64,000 bases of DNA from Undibacterium piscinae (GTDB taxonomy: Bacteria; Pseudomonadota; Gammaproteobacteria; Burkholderiales; Burkholderiaceae_D): contig CP051152.1 of assembly GCA_003970805.2 (NCBI GenBank), forward strand, positions 2,604,001-2,668,000, read 5' to 3'. The number at the start of each line of letters is the position of its first letter. Position 1 is the stretch's first letter. A program made the translations under genes and the position numbers. The notes under the pieces were generated by a model that saw nothing but the letters and a program-made list of their open reading frames with translations, was not told the origin of the DNA and searched no databases. This document shows positions 44,405-54,276 of the stretch, piece after piece.

Positions 44405-44420
44405 TACCGACTAGTCGGTA
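44405..44420. promoter_or_regulatory. perfect 16-bp palindrome, TetR operator of the SDR gene
   Basis: TACCGACTAGTCGGTA is exactly self-complementary and lies 29 bases before the SDR start codon. The near-identical site at 43031 points to one shared repressor. Confidence 0.87.
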
Positions 44421-44449
44421 TTTAATTTAATCATTTTTGGAGAAATAAT

Positions 44450-45217
44450 ATGTCTGCAGAATCTATCGCCTTAATCATTGGTGGCTCATCCGGTATGGGT
44501 AAAGAGAGCGCCAAACGCCTGCTGCAAGCAGGTGTCGTGGTTAAAATTTTATCGCATGATGAGCAAAATCTGGCTGCCGCAAAACTCGATCTGGAGAGCA
44601 TGACTGGTGGCCAGGTAGAAACAGTGAAGGTGGATTTATACGATACCCGGCAAGTGCAGGCTTTCATTGCGCAGATCGCACAAGAGCAAAGACATATTCG
44701 TTATCTGGTCAACGCCGCTGGATTTTTCAAGCCAGTCAGCTTTCTAGAGCACAGTACGCAAGATTATGATTTGCAGATGGATCTGAACAAGGCATTTTTC
44801 TTCATCACCCAGGCGGTGGCGCAAAATATGAAACAGCATCAGGGTGGTGCGATTGTGAATATCGGCTCAATGTGGGCGCACCAGGCCGTTAAGGCTACCC
44901 CTTCATCAGCCTATTCCATGCAAAAAGCCGCGCTGCATGCACTGACCAAAAATCTTGCGATGGAATTGGGCGAATACGGCATCCGCGCCAATGCGGTGGC
45001 TCCGGCGGTGGTATTGTCCAGCATCTATAAATCTTTTATCGCTGAAGATCAGATCAAAGAATCCTTGCAAGGGTTTAATAGCTTCCATCCTATCGGTCGC
45101 ATCGGTGCGCCGGAAGATATCGCCGATGCGATAGAGTTCCTGCTCTCGGACAAGGCAAGTTGGATCACCGGTACCGTGCTTGATGTGGATGGCGGCGTCA
45201 TGGCAGGGCGCAATTAA
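44450..45217 (+). CDS. SDR-family oxidoreductase, likely TetR-controlled
   Basis: Short-chain dehydrogenase of 255 residues. [16 protein letters not shown] is the coenzyme motif, NAAG is in [10 protein letters not shown], the catalytic Ser in [10 protein letters not shown] and [11 protein letters not shown] gives Tyr and Lys. [16 protein letters not shown] is the usual end. GGAG precedes the ATG. A palindromic operator lies just upstream, so it probably belongs to the regulon of the TetR protein encoded before it. Confidence 0.9.
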   Translation: MSAESIALIIGGSSGMGKESAKRLLQAGVVVKILSHDEQNLAAAKLDLESMTGGQVETVKVDLYDTRQVQAFIAQIAQEQRHIRYLVNAAGFFKPVSFLEHSTQDYDLQMDLNKAFFFITQAVAQNMKQHQGGAIVNIGSMWAHQAVKATPSSAYSMQKAALHALTKNLAMELGEYGIRANAVAPAVVLSSIYKSFIAEDQIKESLQGFNSFHPIGRIGAPEDIADAIEFLLSDKASWITGTVLDVDGGVMAGRN

Positions 45218-45328
45218 TCCTTGTCGAACAGAACGAACGGGACCAACAGAGTGAGCGTAAATCCAATGCTGGCCTAGCCTCACTCGGTATCTATTGGTAT
45301 CTATCCGCAGCAGTATAGAAAGCGCTCC

Positions 45329-45871
45329 ATGCACAATTCAGATTTTCAAATTGAACTAGTCACGCACTTTAATCAGATCCGTCACCAGTTGACTGACCCC
45401 GGCCAGATCACGGTCCTGCACTTGGCGGCTGAACTGGTTGGCATTGCCAGCGGGTCGGGTATGGGCCCGCCTGAGACGCAGATTCTGGCCTTAGGTGCGC
45501 AACGCAGCGCGCGCGAATATTTTAGGTTAACACCACCCGGTAGGCAGGAGTTTGAGTTAGCGATAGAGCGCGTTGAGGATGAAATTATTCGTGCCAGTAA
45601 GCTGTTGCCGCTGCACGCTAAACTTTATTCCAGCGACCAGCTGGTGCGCCAGATCGCTTTGCTCGCAGGCGTCCCCGACAGCGCGTTCATGTTGCTTGAC
45701 CTTGAGACGATGGAGCGCTGCTTTAGCCGCCTGGCGGCCGTGATACAAGGTCAGCCCGCCACGCATGAGGGCATACCGCTCGACAATAACTTCGCTGCCA
45801 CTTTACTGATACTGCGCGAGTTCATGCATCACTTAAGTTTTTCCAGTATCTGCATACTGCGCGGGGTTTAG
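45329..45871 (+). CDS. hypothetical protein, 180 aa
   Basis: Unrecognised soluble protein. It is mostly helical in character, with a Gly-rich GIASGSGMGPPETQ turn and an N-terminal half rich in charged residues (QSAREYFRLTPPG-like region, here QRSAREYFRLTPPGRQEF). No membrane segment or signal peptide. Codon use looks normal for the region, and no antisense candidate is better. It lies 111 bases after the SDR gene. Confidence 0.6.
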   Translation: MHNSDFQIELVTHFNQIRHQLTDPGQITVLHLAAELVGIASGSGMGPPETQILALGAQRSAREYFRLTPPGRQEFELAIERVEDEIIRASKLLPLHAKLYSSDQLVRQIALLAGVPDSAFMLLDLETMERCFSRLAAVIQGQPATHEGIPLDNNFAATLLILREFMHHLSFSSICILRGV

Positions 45872-45923
45872 CTAAGTCTTAATAAATCGCGGCACAAACT
45901 ATAAGCTCAAGCAGGCCCCAACT

Positions 45924-45947
45924 CGCATATTCCATGCGCCTTTGCGC
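45924..45947. repeat. REP-like element copy
   Basis: CGCATATTCCATGCGCCTTTGCGC shares the left arm of the palindrome at 29777-29795. It lies in the gap between the hypothetical gene and the priA-lipoprotein gene, like the other copies outside coding sequence. Confidence 0.65.
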
Positions 45948-46034
45948 ACATCTGCCCTGAGAGCCGCATCCTGCTTAGCTATTGGCGGGGGTGCTTGAAA
46001 AAACTAAGCAAACCAAGCAAATTTATCGGCCAGC

Positions 46035-46919
46035 TTATTTTCTGGCATCGTACTGCAGCAGATGGCTGGCGCTACGTTGTGCGCTGATGCTGCTGTTCTT
46101 GGACAGCGCGCTGGCGCTCTGGCCGCTTTGACTCAGGGTCCAGATCAGCTCCAGATCACAACTACGCACTAGGGATAAATTCGGGTTGGCTGAATTGAGC
46201 GCCCTGCTGGCGTCGTTCAGAGCTTGATCCAACTCCAGGGTGTCGATACGATAGACGGCACCGCCAGCAGCGCTGGGCTCATACACGGATTTAAGCGCCG
46301 TTGTGGCTTCAAACACGCTAGTGTCAGCACGCTGACAGAGCATCTTAGTACTGGCCGAGATCGCGGCATCACTCGCTACATCGAGTTGCACATACAAGCT
46401 GCCAGCCGAACGCCCGAGCGCAATCTGCTCGCTCGGTGAGACGATGGCAAATTGCTTGGGCATGCTCACGCTACTGACAAAGGCCTCGCTGCCACGATTA
46501 AAACTCACGCTAACACTCGCTTGTGGGCTGGCATCAGCTAGATTTGCCACATATTTGGTGCCACTGCCATCGATATCGTTCAAGCTGCTGCTCTGACTGC
46601 CGATGCTGGCGCTCAGCTTGTCCTTGCCATTGAGGGAAACCAGCGTTGCCGAATTTGTGCTGAGGCTGAAACTAGCTTCTACTTTGACGCTACCAGCGTT
46701 TTGGCTAATCAGATAGTTGGCCCGAATTTCATCGGGACGCAAGGAGCTGGAATCCTTGCAGTCTTTGCCGCCACAGCTAGTCACTTCGCCCAAGCGCTTG
46801 ATGAGATCGTCGGCGCCACCACCGCAACTGCTCAGCATGAAGCTGCTGGCCAAAGCCACCATCAGTAAGCGATATGGCCGCGGAGAAAAACTGTTGCTTG
46901 GGTGTGATGAGATATCCAC
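46035..46919 (-). CDS. lipoprotein encoded in frame within the priA 3' end
   Basis: A predicted lipoprotein shares the priA frame. Starting from GTG at 46919 (the Val of DPVDI), with GGAG nine bases upstream, it would have a basic start RPYRLL, a hydrophobic stretch VALASSFM and lipobox LSSC. ATG at 46862 is a second choice. The mature part is Ser-rich (SFSLSTNSATLVSLNGKDKL) and about 270 residues, with a KLSASIGSQSSSLNDIDGSG region suggesting beta structure. Four Cys include SCGGKDC near the N-terminus. It is probably translated separately from its own start. Function unknown. Confidence 0.6.
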   Translation of the reverse strand: MDISSHPSNSFSPRPYRLLMVALASSFMLSSCGGGADDLIKRLGEVTSCGGKDCKDSSSLRPDEIRANYLISQNAGSVKVEASFSLSTNSATLVSLNGKDKLSASIGSQSSSLNDIDGSGTKYVANLADASPQASVSVSFNRGSEAFVSSVSMPKQFAIVSPSEQIALGRSAGSLYVQLDVASDAAISASTKMLCQRADTSVFEATTALKSVYEPSAAGGAVYRIDTLELDQALNDASRALNSANPNLSLVRSCDLELIWTLSQSGQSASALSKNSSISAQRSASHLLQYDARK

Positions 46920-48980
46920 AGGGTCGATCTCCACGCCCCACTTCACCCGGCTCTTCAAGCCCCGCAGCGTGGCTATCCATACTTTCAAAAATGCCTGCAA
47001 GGCTGGGCGTGAGACTGACTCTACCAACAATTGCGCACGCTCAACATTGGCGACGCGTGTCATGGTCATCGGTATCGGATCATGGATGGTGATGCCGGCA
47101 TGGGCAATGCAGTTGACCGCCAGATGCAGAAAATCTAGCGCGGTTTGCAAGTCTTTGGCTTCGGCGCGTAACAAGGCCTGATAAATGAACGGTGGCATGC
47201 TGGCTTGCTGACGCTCTTCCAGCAAGTCATTGGCAAAGCGGTCGTAGTCGTGCGCCATCAGCGCGTGGTACAGCGGATGGTCAGGGTAACGGGTCTGGAT
47301 CAGCACTTCGCTGATGTTGCCGCCTTGTTTCTGGGCGGCACGCCCGGCGCGACCGGCCACCTGCATCAATTGCGCAAACAAACGTTCACTGGCTCTATAG
47401 TCTTGCGAAAACAGGGCGCTATCGGGATTGAGCGCGCCAACCAGGGTCAGGTTTTTAAAGTCGTGCCCTTTGGCAACCATCTGGGTGCCGATCAGGATAT
47501 CCACTTCACCGCGGTGTACGGTGTCGAAAGCCGCCTCGGCACTCCCCTTGAAGCGGGTCGAGTCGGCATCAATCCGAAACACCCTGGCTTCAGGGAAAAT
47601 TAATTTCAGCCCTTCTTCCATCCTCTGGGTGCCGCGCCCCAAGGGTTGCAGATCAATATTGCCGCAGGTAGGGCAATGATGCGGGATGCGCTGCTCGTAT
47701 CCGCAGTGATGGCAGCGCAACTTGCGATCCAGTTTATGCATTACCAGATGGGCGGTGCAACGCGTGCAATCGCTGATCCAGCCACAGGCATCGCAGGCGA
47801 TCACGGGCGCGTAGCCGCGCCGGTTCAAGAATAAGAGTGACTGCTCACCCTTCTCCAGACGCAAGCGTATCGACGCAATGAGTCTGGCGGTCAGACCTTC
47901 TGCGGGTTTTTCATGCTCCAGGTTGATGATCTTCACCACCGGCAAGACCGCATCCTTGACGGCGCGCTCGCGCAATTCCAGCTTGCGGTAGCGCCCTACT
48001 TTGGCATGCTGCCAACTCTCCAGCGAAGGCGTGGCCGAACCTAGCACCACCGGTATGCCCAGTTGATGGGCGCGCCATACGGCAAGGTCACGCGCCGAAT
48101 AACGCAGGCCTTCCTGTTGCTTGTAAGAAGGATCGTGCTCCTCGTCGATCACAATCATTTTCAGGTAGGGCAGCGACGCCAGGATCGCCAGACGCGTGCC
48201 GAGGATGATGCGAGCCTGCCCCAGATGCGCTGCCAACCAGTGCTGCAAACGTTCGCCTTCCGCCATGCCGCTGTGCAAGGTGGCGATCTGTATGCCGGAA
48301 AAGCGCTTGCGGATATTCGTTTCAAGCTGCGGCGTCAGATTAATTTCCGGCACCAGTATCAGCACCTGAGCCTGTTCAGATTGCGCCAGGATCCGCGCCG
48401 CCGCCTGCAGGTAGACTTCGGTCTTGCCGCTGCCGGTAACGCCATACAGCAAATGCGCAGCGAAGCCAGCGTTGCCACTAGCGGTACCACTGATAGCGTC
48501 GACCGCTTCTTGCTGGGCCGCATTTAACGGCGGTTCGGGATTCGGGTTGGCATCCAAGGCCGGACTGAGTTTCGCCAGTTTCTTCAGGTTGCGGTCGAGC
48601 GAAGTGGCTTTGCCCGCACGCAGATTACGCGGTAAGGCAGGCAAGGCGACCTCGCCCAGCGGACGCTGATAGTAATCGGCGGCAAACCGGCACAGCGCGA
48701 TCCACTGTGCGCTTAAGGGCGGCAATTGACTGCGTAGTTCCAGCCCATCTTTCAACTTAGCCTCGGGAACATCCGTATGATCGCTGATACCGACAATCAA
48801 GCCCATCATCTGCTGGCGGCCAAACGGCAGCAACACTAACTGACCTAGCTGCGGCATGGGCGCAGCGCAAGCCTCAACCGTATCACCCGTAACAGGGCCA
48901 GGGGCCGGAAGCGGCCAACGATAGTCAAAAAGTCGATCTAGTGGCGTGTCAAGTGCGACTTGGAGTATGCAATGTTCCAC
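46035..48980 (-). CDS. priA: primosomal helicase PriA with in-frame lipoprotein extension
   Basis: Replication restart helicase PriA (residues 1 to about 689) with 292 extra residues. N-terminal DNA-binding part, then Walker A GVTGSGKTEVYLQA, DEEHDPSYKQQEGLRYSARD, VLGSATPSLESW, the zinc-binding Cys set (CDACGWISDCTRC, CHHCGYEQRIPHHCPTCG) and QVAGRAGRA. The normal PriA end VKWGVEIDPVDI is followed without a stop by a linker and a lipoprotein sequence starting RLLMVALASSFMLSSC. No PriA has such a tail to my knowledge. Either the PriA stop was lost or the two are read through. Confidence 0.9.
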   Translation of the reverse strand: MEHCILQVALDTPLDRLFDYRWPLPAPGPVTGDTVEACAAPMPQLGQLVLLPFGRQQMMGLIVGISDHTDVPEAKLKDGLELRSQLPPLSAQWIALCRFAADYYQRPLGEVALPALPRNLRAGKATSLDRNLKKLAKLSPALDANPNPEPPLNAAQQEAVDAISGTASGNAGFAAHLLYGVTGSGKTEVYLQAAARILAQSEQAQVLILVPEINLTPQLETNIRKRFSGIQIATLHSGMAEGERLQHWLAAHLGQARIILGTRLAILASLPYLKMIVIDEEHDPSYKQQEGLRYSARDLAVWRAHQLGIPVVLGSATPSLESWQHAKVGRYRKLELRERAVKDAVLPVVKIINLEHEKPAEGLTARLIASIRLRLEKGEQSLLFLNRRGYAPVIACDACGWISDCTRCTAHLVMHKLDRKLRCHHCGYEQRIPHHCPTCGNIDLQPLGRGTQRMEEGLKLIFPEARVFRIDADSTRFKGSAEAAFDTVHRGEVDILIGTQMVAKGHDFKNLTLVGALNPDSALFSQDYRASERLFAQLMQVAGRAGRAAQKQGGNISEVLIQTRYPDHPLYHALMAHDYDRFANDLLEERQQASMPPFIYQALLRAEAKDLQTALDFLHLAVNCIAHAGITIHDPIPMTMTRVANVERAQLLVESVSRPALQAFLKVWIATLRGLKSRVKWGVEIDPVDISSHPSNSFSPRPYRLLMVALASSFMLSSCGGGADDLIKRLGEVTSCGGKDCKDSSSLRPDEIRANYLISQNAGSVKVEASFSLSTNSATLVSLNGKDKLSASIGSQSSSLNDIDGSGTKYVANLADASPQASVSVSFNRGSEAFVSSVSMPKQFAIVSPSEQIALGRSAGSLYVQLDVASDAAISASTKMLCQRADTSVFEATTALKSVYEPSAAGGAVYRIDTLELDQALNDASRALNSANPNLSLVRSCDLELIWTLSQSGQSASALSKNSSISAQRSASHLLQYDARK

Positions 48981-49040
48981 GAACTTAATGTAGACCTTGA
49001 AAAAATGAGCTAACTATCGGTTTTATAAGGGCTTTTTGAC

Positions 49041-49238
49041 ATATCCACATATACTGTGGATAACTTTGTGGAGAACTGCCTATTGACATCCGCTTATAGT
49101 AGGTTTTATGCGGGTTTCAATAGAATGCTCATTCTAAAAGCAAAAAATAATTCGTTTAAAAACAATGAGTTGCAAAAGTGATGTAAATACTGAAAATAAA
49201 TTTCCCAGATTTATTTGTTTCCCCAAATTTGTGCATAA
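49041..49238. promoter_or_regulatory. DnaA-box cluster upstream of priA
   Basis: Perfect DnaA box TGTGGATAA at 49055-49063, an adjacent opposite one-mismatch box ATATCCACA at 49041-49049 and TGTGCATAA at 49230-49238, all fitting or nearly fitting TTATNCACA. The sequence CTGTGGATAACTTTGTGGA is repeated exactly upstream of hemE. Confidence 0.7.
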
Positions 49239-49366
49239 GTTACAAAGCAAGGAGAAAATGCAGTTAATTTGACATGGCTAATTCATTCACTTTCCCAGCC
49301 ATTTCGCCTTGAGATCCGCATGGATACTGGCTCACGCCTGACAACATGGCGTCGCTCAAGGCTGAC

Positions 49367-49390
49367 AAAGCATATTGTTCGATATGCTTT
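49367..49390. terminator. hairpin downstream of hemE
   Basis: AAAGCATAT and ATATGCTTT pair across a six-base loop. It lies 26 bases after the hemE stop and is followed on the plus strand by T-rich sequence. On the hemE (minus) strand the T-run is weak, so its role as hemE terminator is uncertain. Confidence 0.6.
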
Positions 49391-49415
49391 TATCTTTTCA
49401 AACTAACAGCAGATT

Positions 49416-50507
49416 TTATGCTGCATTTTGGCGCATCTTGCGGCTCACTTCGTGCACCGTATCAACCAGCACACTTACCGCTTCCGGCGGAGTGAATTGA
49501 GAAATACCGTGACCCAGATTGAAAACATGGCCGTGACCGGCACTAGGCATGCCATAGGATTGCAAAGCGGCAGTCACTTGTTCGCGGATCTGCGCCGGTT
49601 CGGCAAACAGCACGGCCGGATCCAGATTACCTTGCAGAGCGACCTTATCACCGACTCTGGCACGCGCCTGACCCAGATTAACGGTCCAATCCAGACCCAA
49701 GGCATCGGCACCGATATCTGCGATCTGCTCGAGCCACAGACCACCGCCTTTAGTGAAAACAATCACCGGAATACGCTGGCCATCTTTTTCGCGTTGCAAC
49801 TTATTCACGACATCCTGCATATAGCGCAGCGAAAAACGCTGGTAGGCGCCATCGGCCAGGGCACCGCCCCAGCTGTCAAAAATCATCACGGCTTGCGCAC
49901 CGGCATCGATCTGGGAATTCAGGTAAGCAGCGACTGCATCGGCGTTAGTACGCAGGATATGCTCCATCAGGTCAGGACGCTTATACATCATGCTCTTGAC
50001 CGCATGGAATTCACGCGAACCCTGACCTTCTACCATGTAGCACGCCAAAGTCCATGGACTACCGGCAAAACCTATCAGTGGCACCCGGCCATTGAGCGTA
50101 GTACGGATCTGCGTGACCGCATCGAACACATACTGCAAACTGCCCTCTTCCGGCACCTTCAGTGCCATCACGTCTTTTTCAGTCTTCAGCGGGCGCTCAA
50201 ACTTTGGGCCTTCGCCTTCTTCAAAATACAAACCCAGACCCATTGCGTCGGGTACGGTCAAAATGTCGGAAAACAGGATCGCAGCATCCAGCGCAAAGCG
50301 ATCCAATGGCTGGATTGTCACTTCGGTGGCAAAATCCGGGTTCTTCGCCAGACTCATGAAAGAGCCAGCACCTTTACGGGTCGCTTTATATTCAGGCAGA
50401 TAGCGGCCAGCCTGGCGCATCAGCCACAAAGGGGTATATTCAGTTTCCTGGCGCAACAAGGCTCTCAGGAAGGTGTCATTTTTCAGTGGAGCAAAACGGG
50501 TAGACAT
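49416..50507 (-). CDS. hemE: uroporphyrinogen decarboxylase HemE
   Basis: Cytosolic enzyme of 363 residues that removes four carboxyl groups from uroporphyrinogen III to give coproporphyrinogen III in haem synthesis. [20 protein letters not shown] near the start binds the substrate, and [20 protein letters not shown] and [19 protein letters not shown] are family blocks. It ends [20 protein letters not shown]. It is transcribed from its own AT-rich leader, and the open frame on the other strand is a shadow. Confidence 0.97.
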   Translation of the reverse strand: MSTRFAPLKNDTFLRALLRQETEYTPLWLMRQAGRYLPEYKATRKGAGSFMSLAKNPDFATEVTIQPLDRFALDAAILFSDILTVPDAMGLGLYFEEGEGPKFERPLKTEKDVMALKVPEEGSLQYVFDAVTQIRTTLNGRVPLIGFAGSPWTLACYMVEGQGSREFHAVKSMMYKRPDLMEHILRTNADAVAAYLNSQIDAGAQAVMIFDSWGGALADGAYQRFSLRYMQDVVNKLQREKDGQRIPVIVFTKGGGLWLEQIADIGADALGLDWTVNLGQARARVGDKVALQGNLDPAVLFAEPAQIREQVTAALQSYGMPSAGHGHVFNLGHGISQFTPPEAVSVLVDTVHEVSRKMRQNAA

Positions 50508-50939
50508 AAGTAACTTTCAAAAACACGGTAATTTCAGTTGATCGCGACAGCAAACGTCTATTATCGCCTATGCACGACACCGAAGTATCTGATCTGGAGC
50601 AATTTGCCAGGCATACAGTGAAGAATTTGCCCACAATAAACTGTGGATAACTTTGTGGACAGTTTCCTTAAAAAATATTCAGAATAGAAATTTTCTAGGT
50701 AAACCTGTAAAAAATTATTCTAATGCTTTGATTTAATTGAATATTTAATTAGAACATCTGTCTATCATAGATTTTAAGCTAAAAATAAGTTTTTTATATA
50801 TGTGCATAAGTCCCTAGCGCGCAATCTATTTTTTAGTTTTTCCCTCAGCACAAGTCACTAATTCGATTAAGCAAAGTTAGCGCAATTTTAAGAGAAGATA
50901 GTGAAAGGCGATGCCATTTGGAAACTAATTGTGCTCTTT
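50508..50939. other. AT-rich region upstream of hemE
   Basis: No gene. Strongly AT-rich between about 50670 and 50800. It contains TGTGGATAA (50642-50650) and TGTGCATAA (50801-50809). These repeat the pair of boxes found on the other side of hemE, in the same order and orientation, about 160-175 bases apart in both places. Confidence 0.7.
50642..50809. promoter_or_regulatory. DnaA-box pair upstream of hemE
   Basis: TGTGGATAA at 50642 followed by TTTGTGGA, and TGTGCATAA at 50801, enclose an AT-rich stretch. Both agree with TTATNCACA on the minus strand. This may be DnaA regulation or a titration site rather than an origin. Confidence 0.65.
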
Positions 50940-51752
50940 TTAATTCACACAGATATCTTTGTAATCGGAATTGCCTGGTGGGAAAGCTAATTTCATGCTT
51001 TCCAATTTCTCAGTGACAATATGAGCGATCGCCAGATTGCGCTGGGTTTTCGAATCCGACGGAATAATGTACCAGGGAGCATGATCGATATCGGTTGCAC
51101 TGATCGTGCTGGCATAGGCTTGCTGATAGCGTGCCCAGTGCTCTCGTTCTATCAGATCCTGGGGATCAAATTTCCAGTGTTTGTCAGGATCTGCCAAGCG
51201 CTCTTGCAGTCTTTGCTTTTGCTCATCTTTAGAAATATGCAGAAAAAACTTCAGAATGGTAGTCCCGGTTTCACTCAGCATGCGCTCAAAATCACATATC
51301 TGGGTAAACCGCCGTTGGCACTCTTCCTGATCGATCCAGTCATGCACGCGCGTAATCAGGACATCTTCGTAGTGGCTGCGGTTAAAGATAGTGATCTCGC
51401 CTTTGCCAGGCACCTCTTTATGCACGCGCCACAGATAATCATGCTCAAGCTCGACGCTGCTCGGTGCCTTGAACGCGACCGTACGAGCGCCTAAGGGGTT
51501 AATCTGGCCAAACACGCCACGTACCGTTCCGTCCTTGCCCGAGGTGTCCATACCTTGCAGGATAATCAGCAACTTATGCTGCTTCTGTGCATACAGAATG
51601 TTTTGATAGTCGGAAATTTTTTCCGCCAGTGCCAGCGTCGTCAGTTTATCGGCCGGTTTGCTGTCGGAGCCATTACCCAAAGGGCGTGCTTTGGCATCGC
51701 TATCGCTGAGCTGCAAATTTTCTTTGGCGCGAAATCGACTACTGATATTCAT
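50940..51752 (-). CDS. ppk2: polyphosphate kinase 2 family protein
   Basis: Cytosolic PPK2-type phosphotransferase of 270 residues that moves phosphate between polyphosphate and nucleotides. Walker A is LQGMDTSGKDGTVRGVFGQI; INPLGARTVAFKAPSS and FNRSHYEDVLITRVHDWI contain the lid and Walker B-like parts. Length fits a one-domain PPK2 (polyphosphate:AMP/ADP type). It follows no operon partner closely; the CoA-binding protein gene is 46 bases upstream on the same strand. Confidence 0.92.
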   Translation of the reverse strand: MNISSRFRAKENLQLSDSDAKARPLGNGSDSKPADKLTTLALAEKISDYQNILYAQKQHKLLIILQGMDTSGKDGTVRGVFGQINPLGARTVAFKAPSSVELEHDYLWRVHKEVPGKGEITIFNRSHYEDVLITRVHDWIDQEECQRRFTQICDFERMLSETGTTILKFFLHISKDEQKQRLQERLADPDKHWKFDPQDLIEREHWARYQQAYASTISATDIDHAPWYIIPSDSKTQRNLAIAHIVTEKLESMKLAFPPGNSDYKDICVN

Positions 51753-51798
51753 GGCATCACCATCTCAATTTTTAAACTATCGCTTAAGCCTGAATCGC

Positions 51799-52215
51799 TT
51801 AAGGGCGCACTGCGTGATCAATTTTAGTGCATCTGTCCATTACCACCTGAAGACCGGCCTGTTCGGCTTTTTGTGCAGCAGCCTCATTGCGTATGCCTAA
51901 CTGCATCCACAGGCAAGTCGCACCGACCGCGATCGCTTCATCGACGATAGGCGGAATATCGGCGGCCTTGCGGAAGCAATCGACGATGTCTATATGCAGG
52001 CCGGTAGCCGCAACCGCCTCAGCCAGACTGGAGTAGCAAAGCTCATTGAGTATCGTGGTTCCGGCCTGGGCTGGATTAACAGGCAAGATCCGATATCCGT
52101 GCTTTTGCAGATAGGCTGCCACTTCGTAGCTGGCACGATCCGGTTTGGGCGATAAGCCAACCACCGCGATGGTCTTGGAATTTTTCAGCAAACTAGAGAT
52201 CAGGCTATCGACCAT
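51799..52215 (-). CDS. CoA-binding (YccU-like) protein
   Basis: Rossmann-fold CoA-binding domain protein of 138 residues. SKTIAVVGLSPKPDRASYEV and HGYRILPVNP are the nucleotide-binding start, and DIVDCFRKAADIPPIVDEAI and CLWMQLGIRNEAA are conserved. It is related to the succinyl-CoA synthetase alpha N-domain but acts alone; role unknown. The start MVDSLI at 52215 is preferred over 52224. Confidence 0.87.
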   Translation of the reverse strand: MVDSLISSLLKNSKTIAVVGLSPKPDRASYEVAAYLQKHGYRILPVNPAQAGTTILNELCYSSLAEAVAATGLHIDIVDCFRKAADIPPIVDEAIAVGATCLWMQLGIRNEAAAQKAEQAGLQVVMDRCTKIDHAVRP

Positions 52216-52262
52216 GGCGAACATTCTAAGAATTGAAATTGATTGCCTATATACGAAAAGTA

Positions 52263-52286
52263 AAAAGGCAGCCTAAGCTGCCTTTT
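52263..52286 (-). terminator. terminator of the atp operon
   Basis: AAAAGGCAGC and GCTGCCTTTT form a perfect ten-base stem with a four-base loop, 43 bases after the atpC stop codon. A and T tracts on both sides make it usable in both directions. Confidence 0.9.
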
Positions 52287-52328
52287 ATTGTACTACCGTG
52301 CTTGTAGCCTTGTTGCGCTAAGTCAGGA

Positions 52329-52751
52329 TTAACGCTTTAAACGTAATCTCTGAATTGCCGCCAACTGCGCTACCGCGACGCTCAATTCGGCTTGTGCTTT
52401 CGCATAGTCGAATTTAGATTCGCGATTTACCAGAGCTTCTTCCGCTAATTTTTTAGCTTCAGCCGCTTTGGCTTCGTCCAGATCTTTACCGCGTATCGCA
52501 GTATCCGCCAGAACAGTGACCGTATCCGGTTGCACTTCAAGCAAACCACCGGCGACGAATACGAATTCATCTTCCGCTTGGCCTGGAACCTTGATGCGCA
52601 CCGCGCCCGGCTTGATGCGCGTGATCAGCGGAGTGTGCTTTGGATAGATACCCAATTCACCTGCTTCACCCGGCAACGCCACGAACTCGGCTTCGCCGGA
52701 GAAGATCAACTCTTCTGCAGAAACCACGTCAACGTGAATAGTATGTGCCAT
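52329..52751 (-). CDS. atpC: ATP synthase epsilon subunit AtpC
   Basis: F1 central-stalk subunit of 140 residues. [40 protein letters not shown] and the C-terminal helical hairpin are typical. It couples gamma rotation to the c ring and can inhibit hydrolysis. Start MAHTIHV at 52751. Confidence 0.97.
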   Translation of the reverse strand: MAHTIHVDVVSAEELIFSGEAEFVALPGEAGELGIYPKHTPLITRIKPGAVRIKVPGQAEDEFVFVAGGLLEVQPDTVTVLADTAIRGKDLDEAKAAEAKKLAEEALVNRESKFDYAKAQAELSVAVAQLAAIQRLRLKR

Positions 52752-52843
52752 ATTCAAACTTTCTCATTCGTCAAAGGTTCAAAAAATGCACTGCTTTTGT
52801 CAGACGTGCATACGAGCGAACCCACATGCACATCCAAACAAAA

Positions 52844-54265
<1,422 letters not shown>

Positions 54266-54276
54266 TTAAATTCAGT

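Larger units (their letters stand above)
48981..49415. other. AT-rich intergenic region between priA and hemE
   Basis: No gene. It contains DnaA-box-like sites (next entry), a hairpin at 49367-49390 and a weak REP-like half-site near 49317. It must also hold the priA promoter. Confidence 0.7.

Noticed and set aside
49428..50513. 361-codon plus-strand open frame opposite hemE
   Set aside because: Shadow of hemE on the other strand, without ribosome binding site or recognisable motifs.
49041..50809. Calling the hemE flanks the chromosomal origin oriC
   Set aside because: Only a few DnaA boxes and no dnaA, dnaN or rpmH nearby in the window; DnaA-binding regions is as far as the sequence goes.
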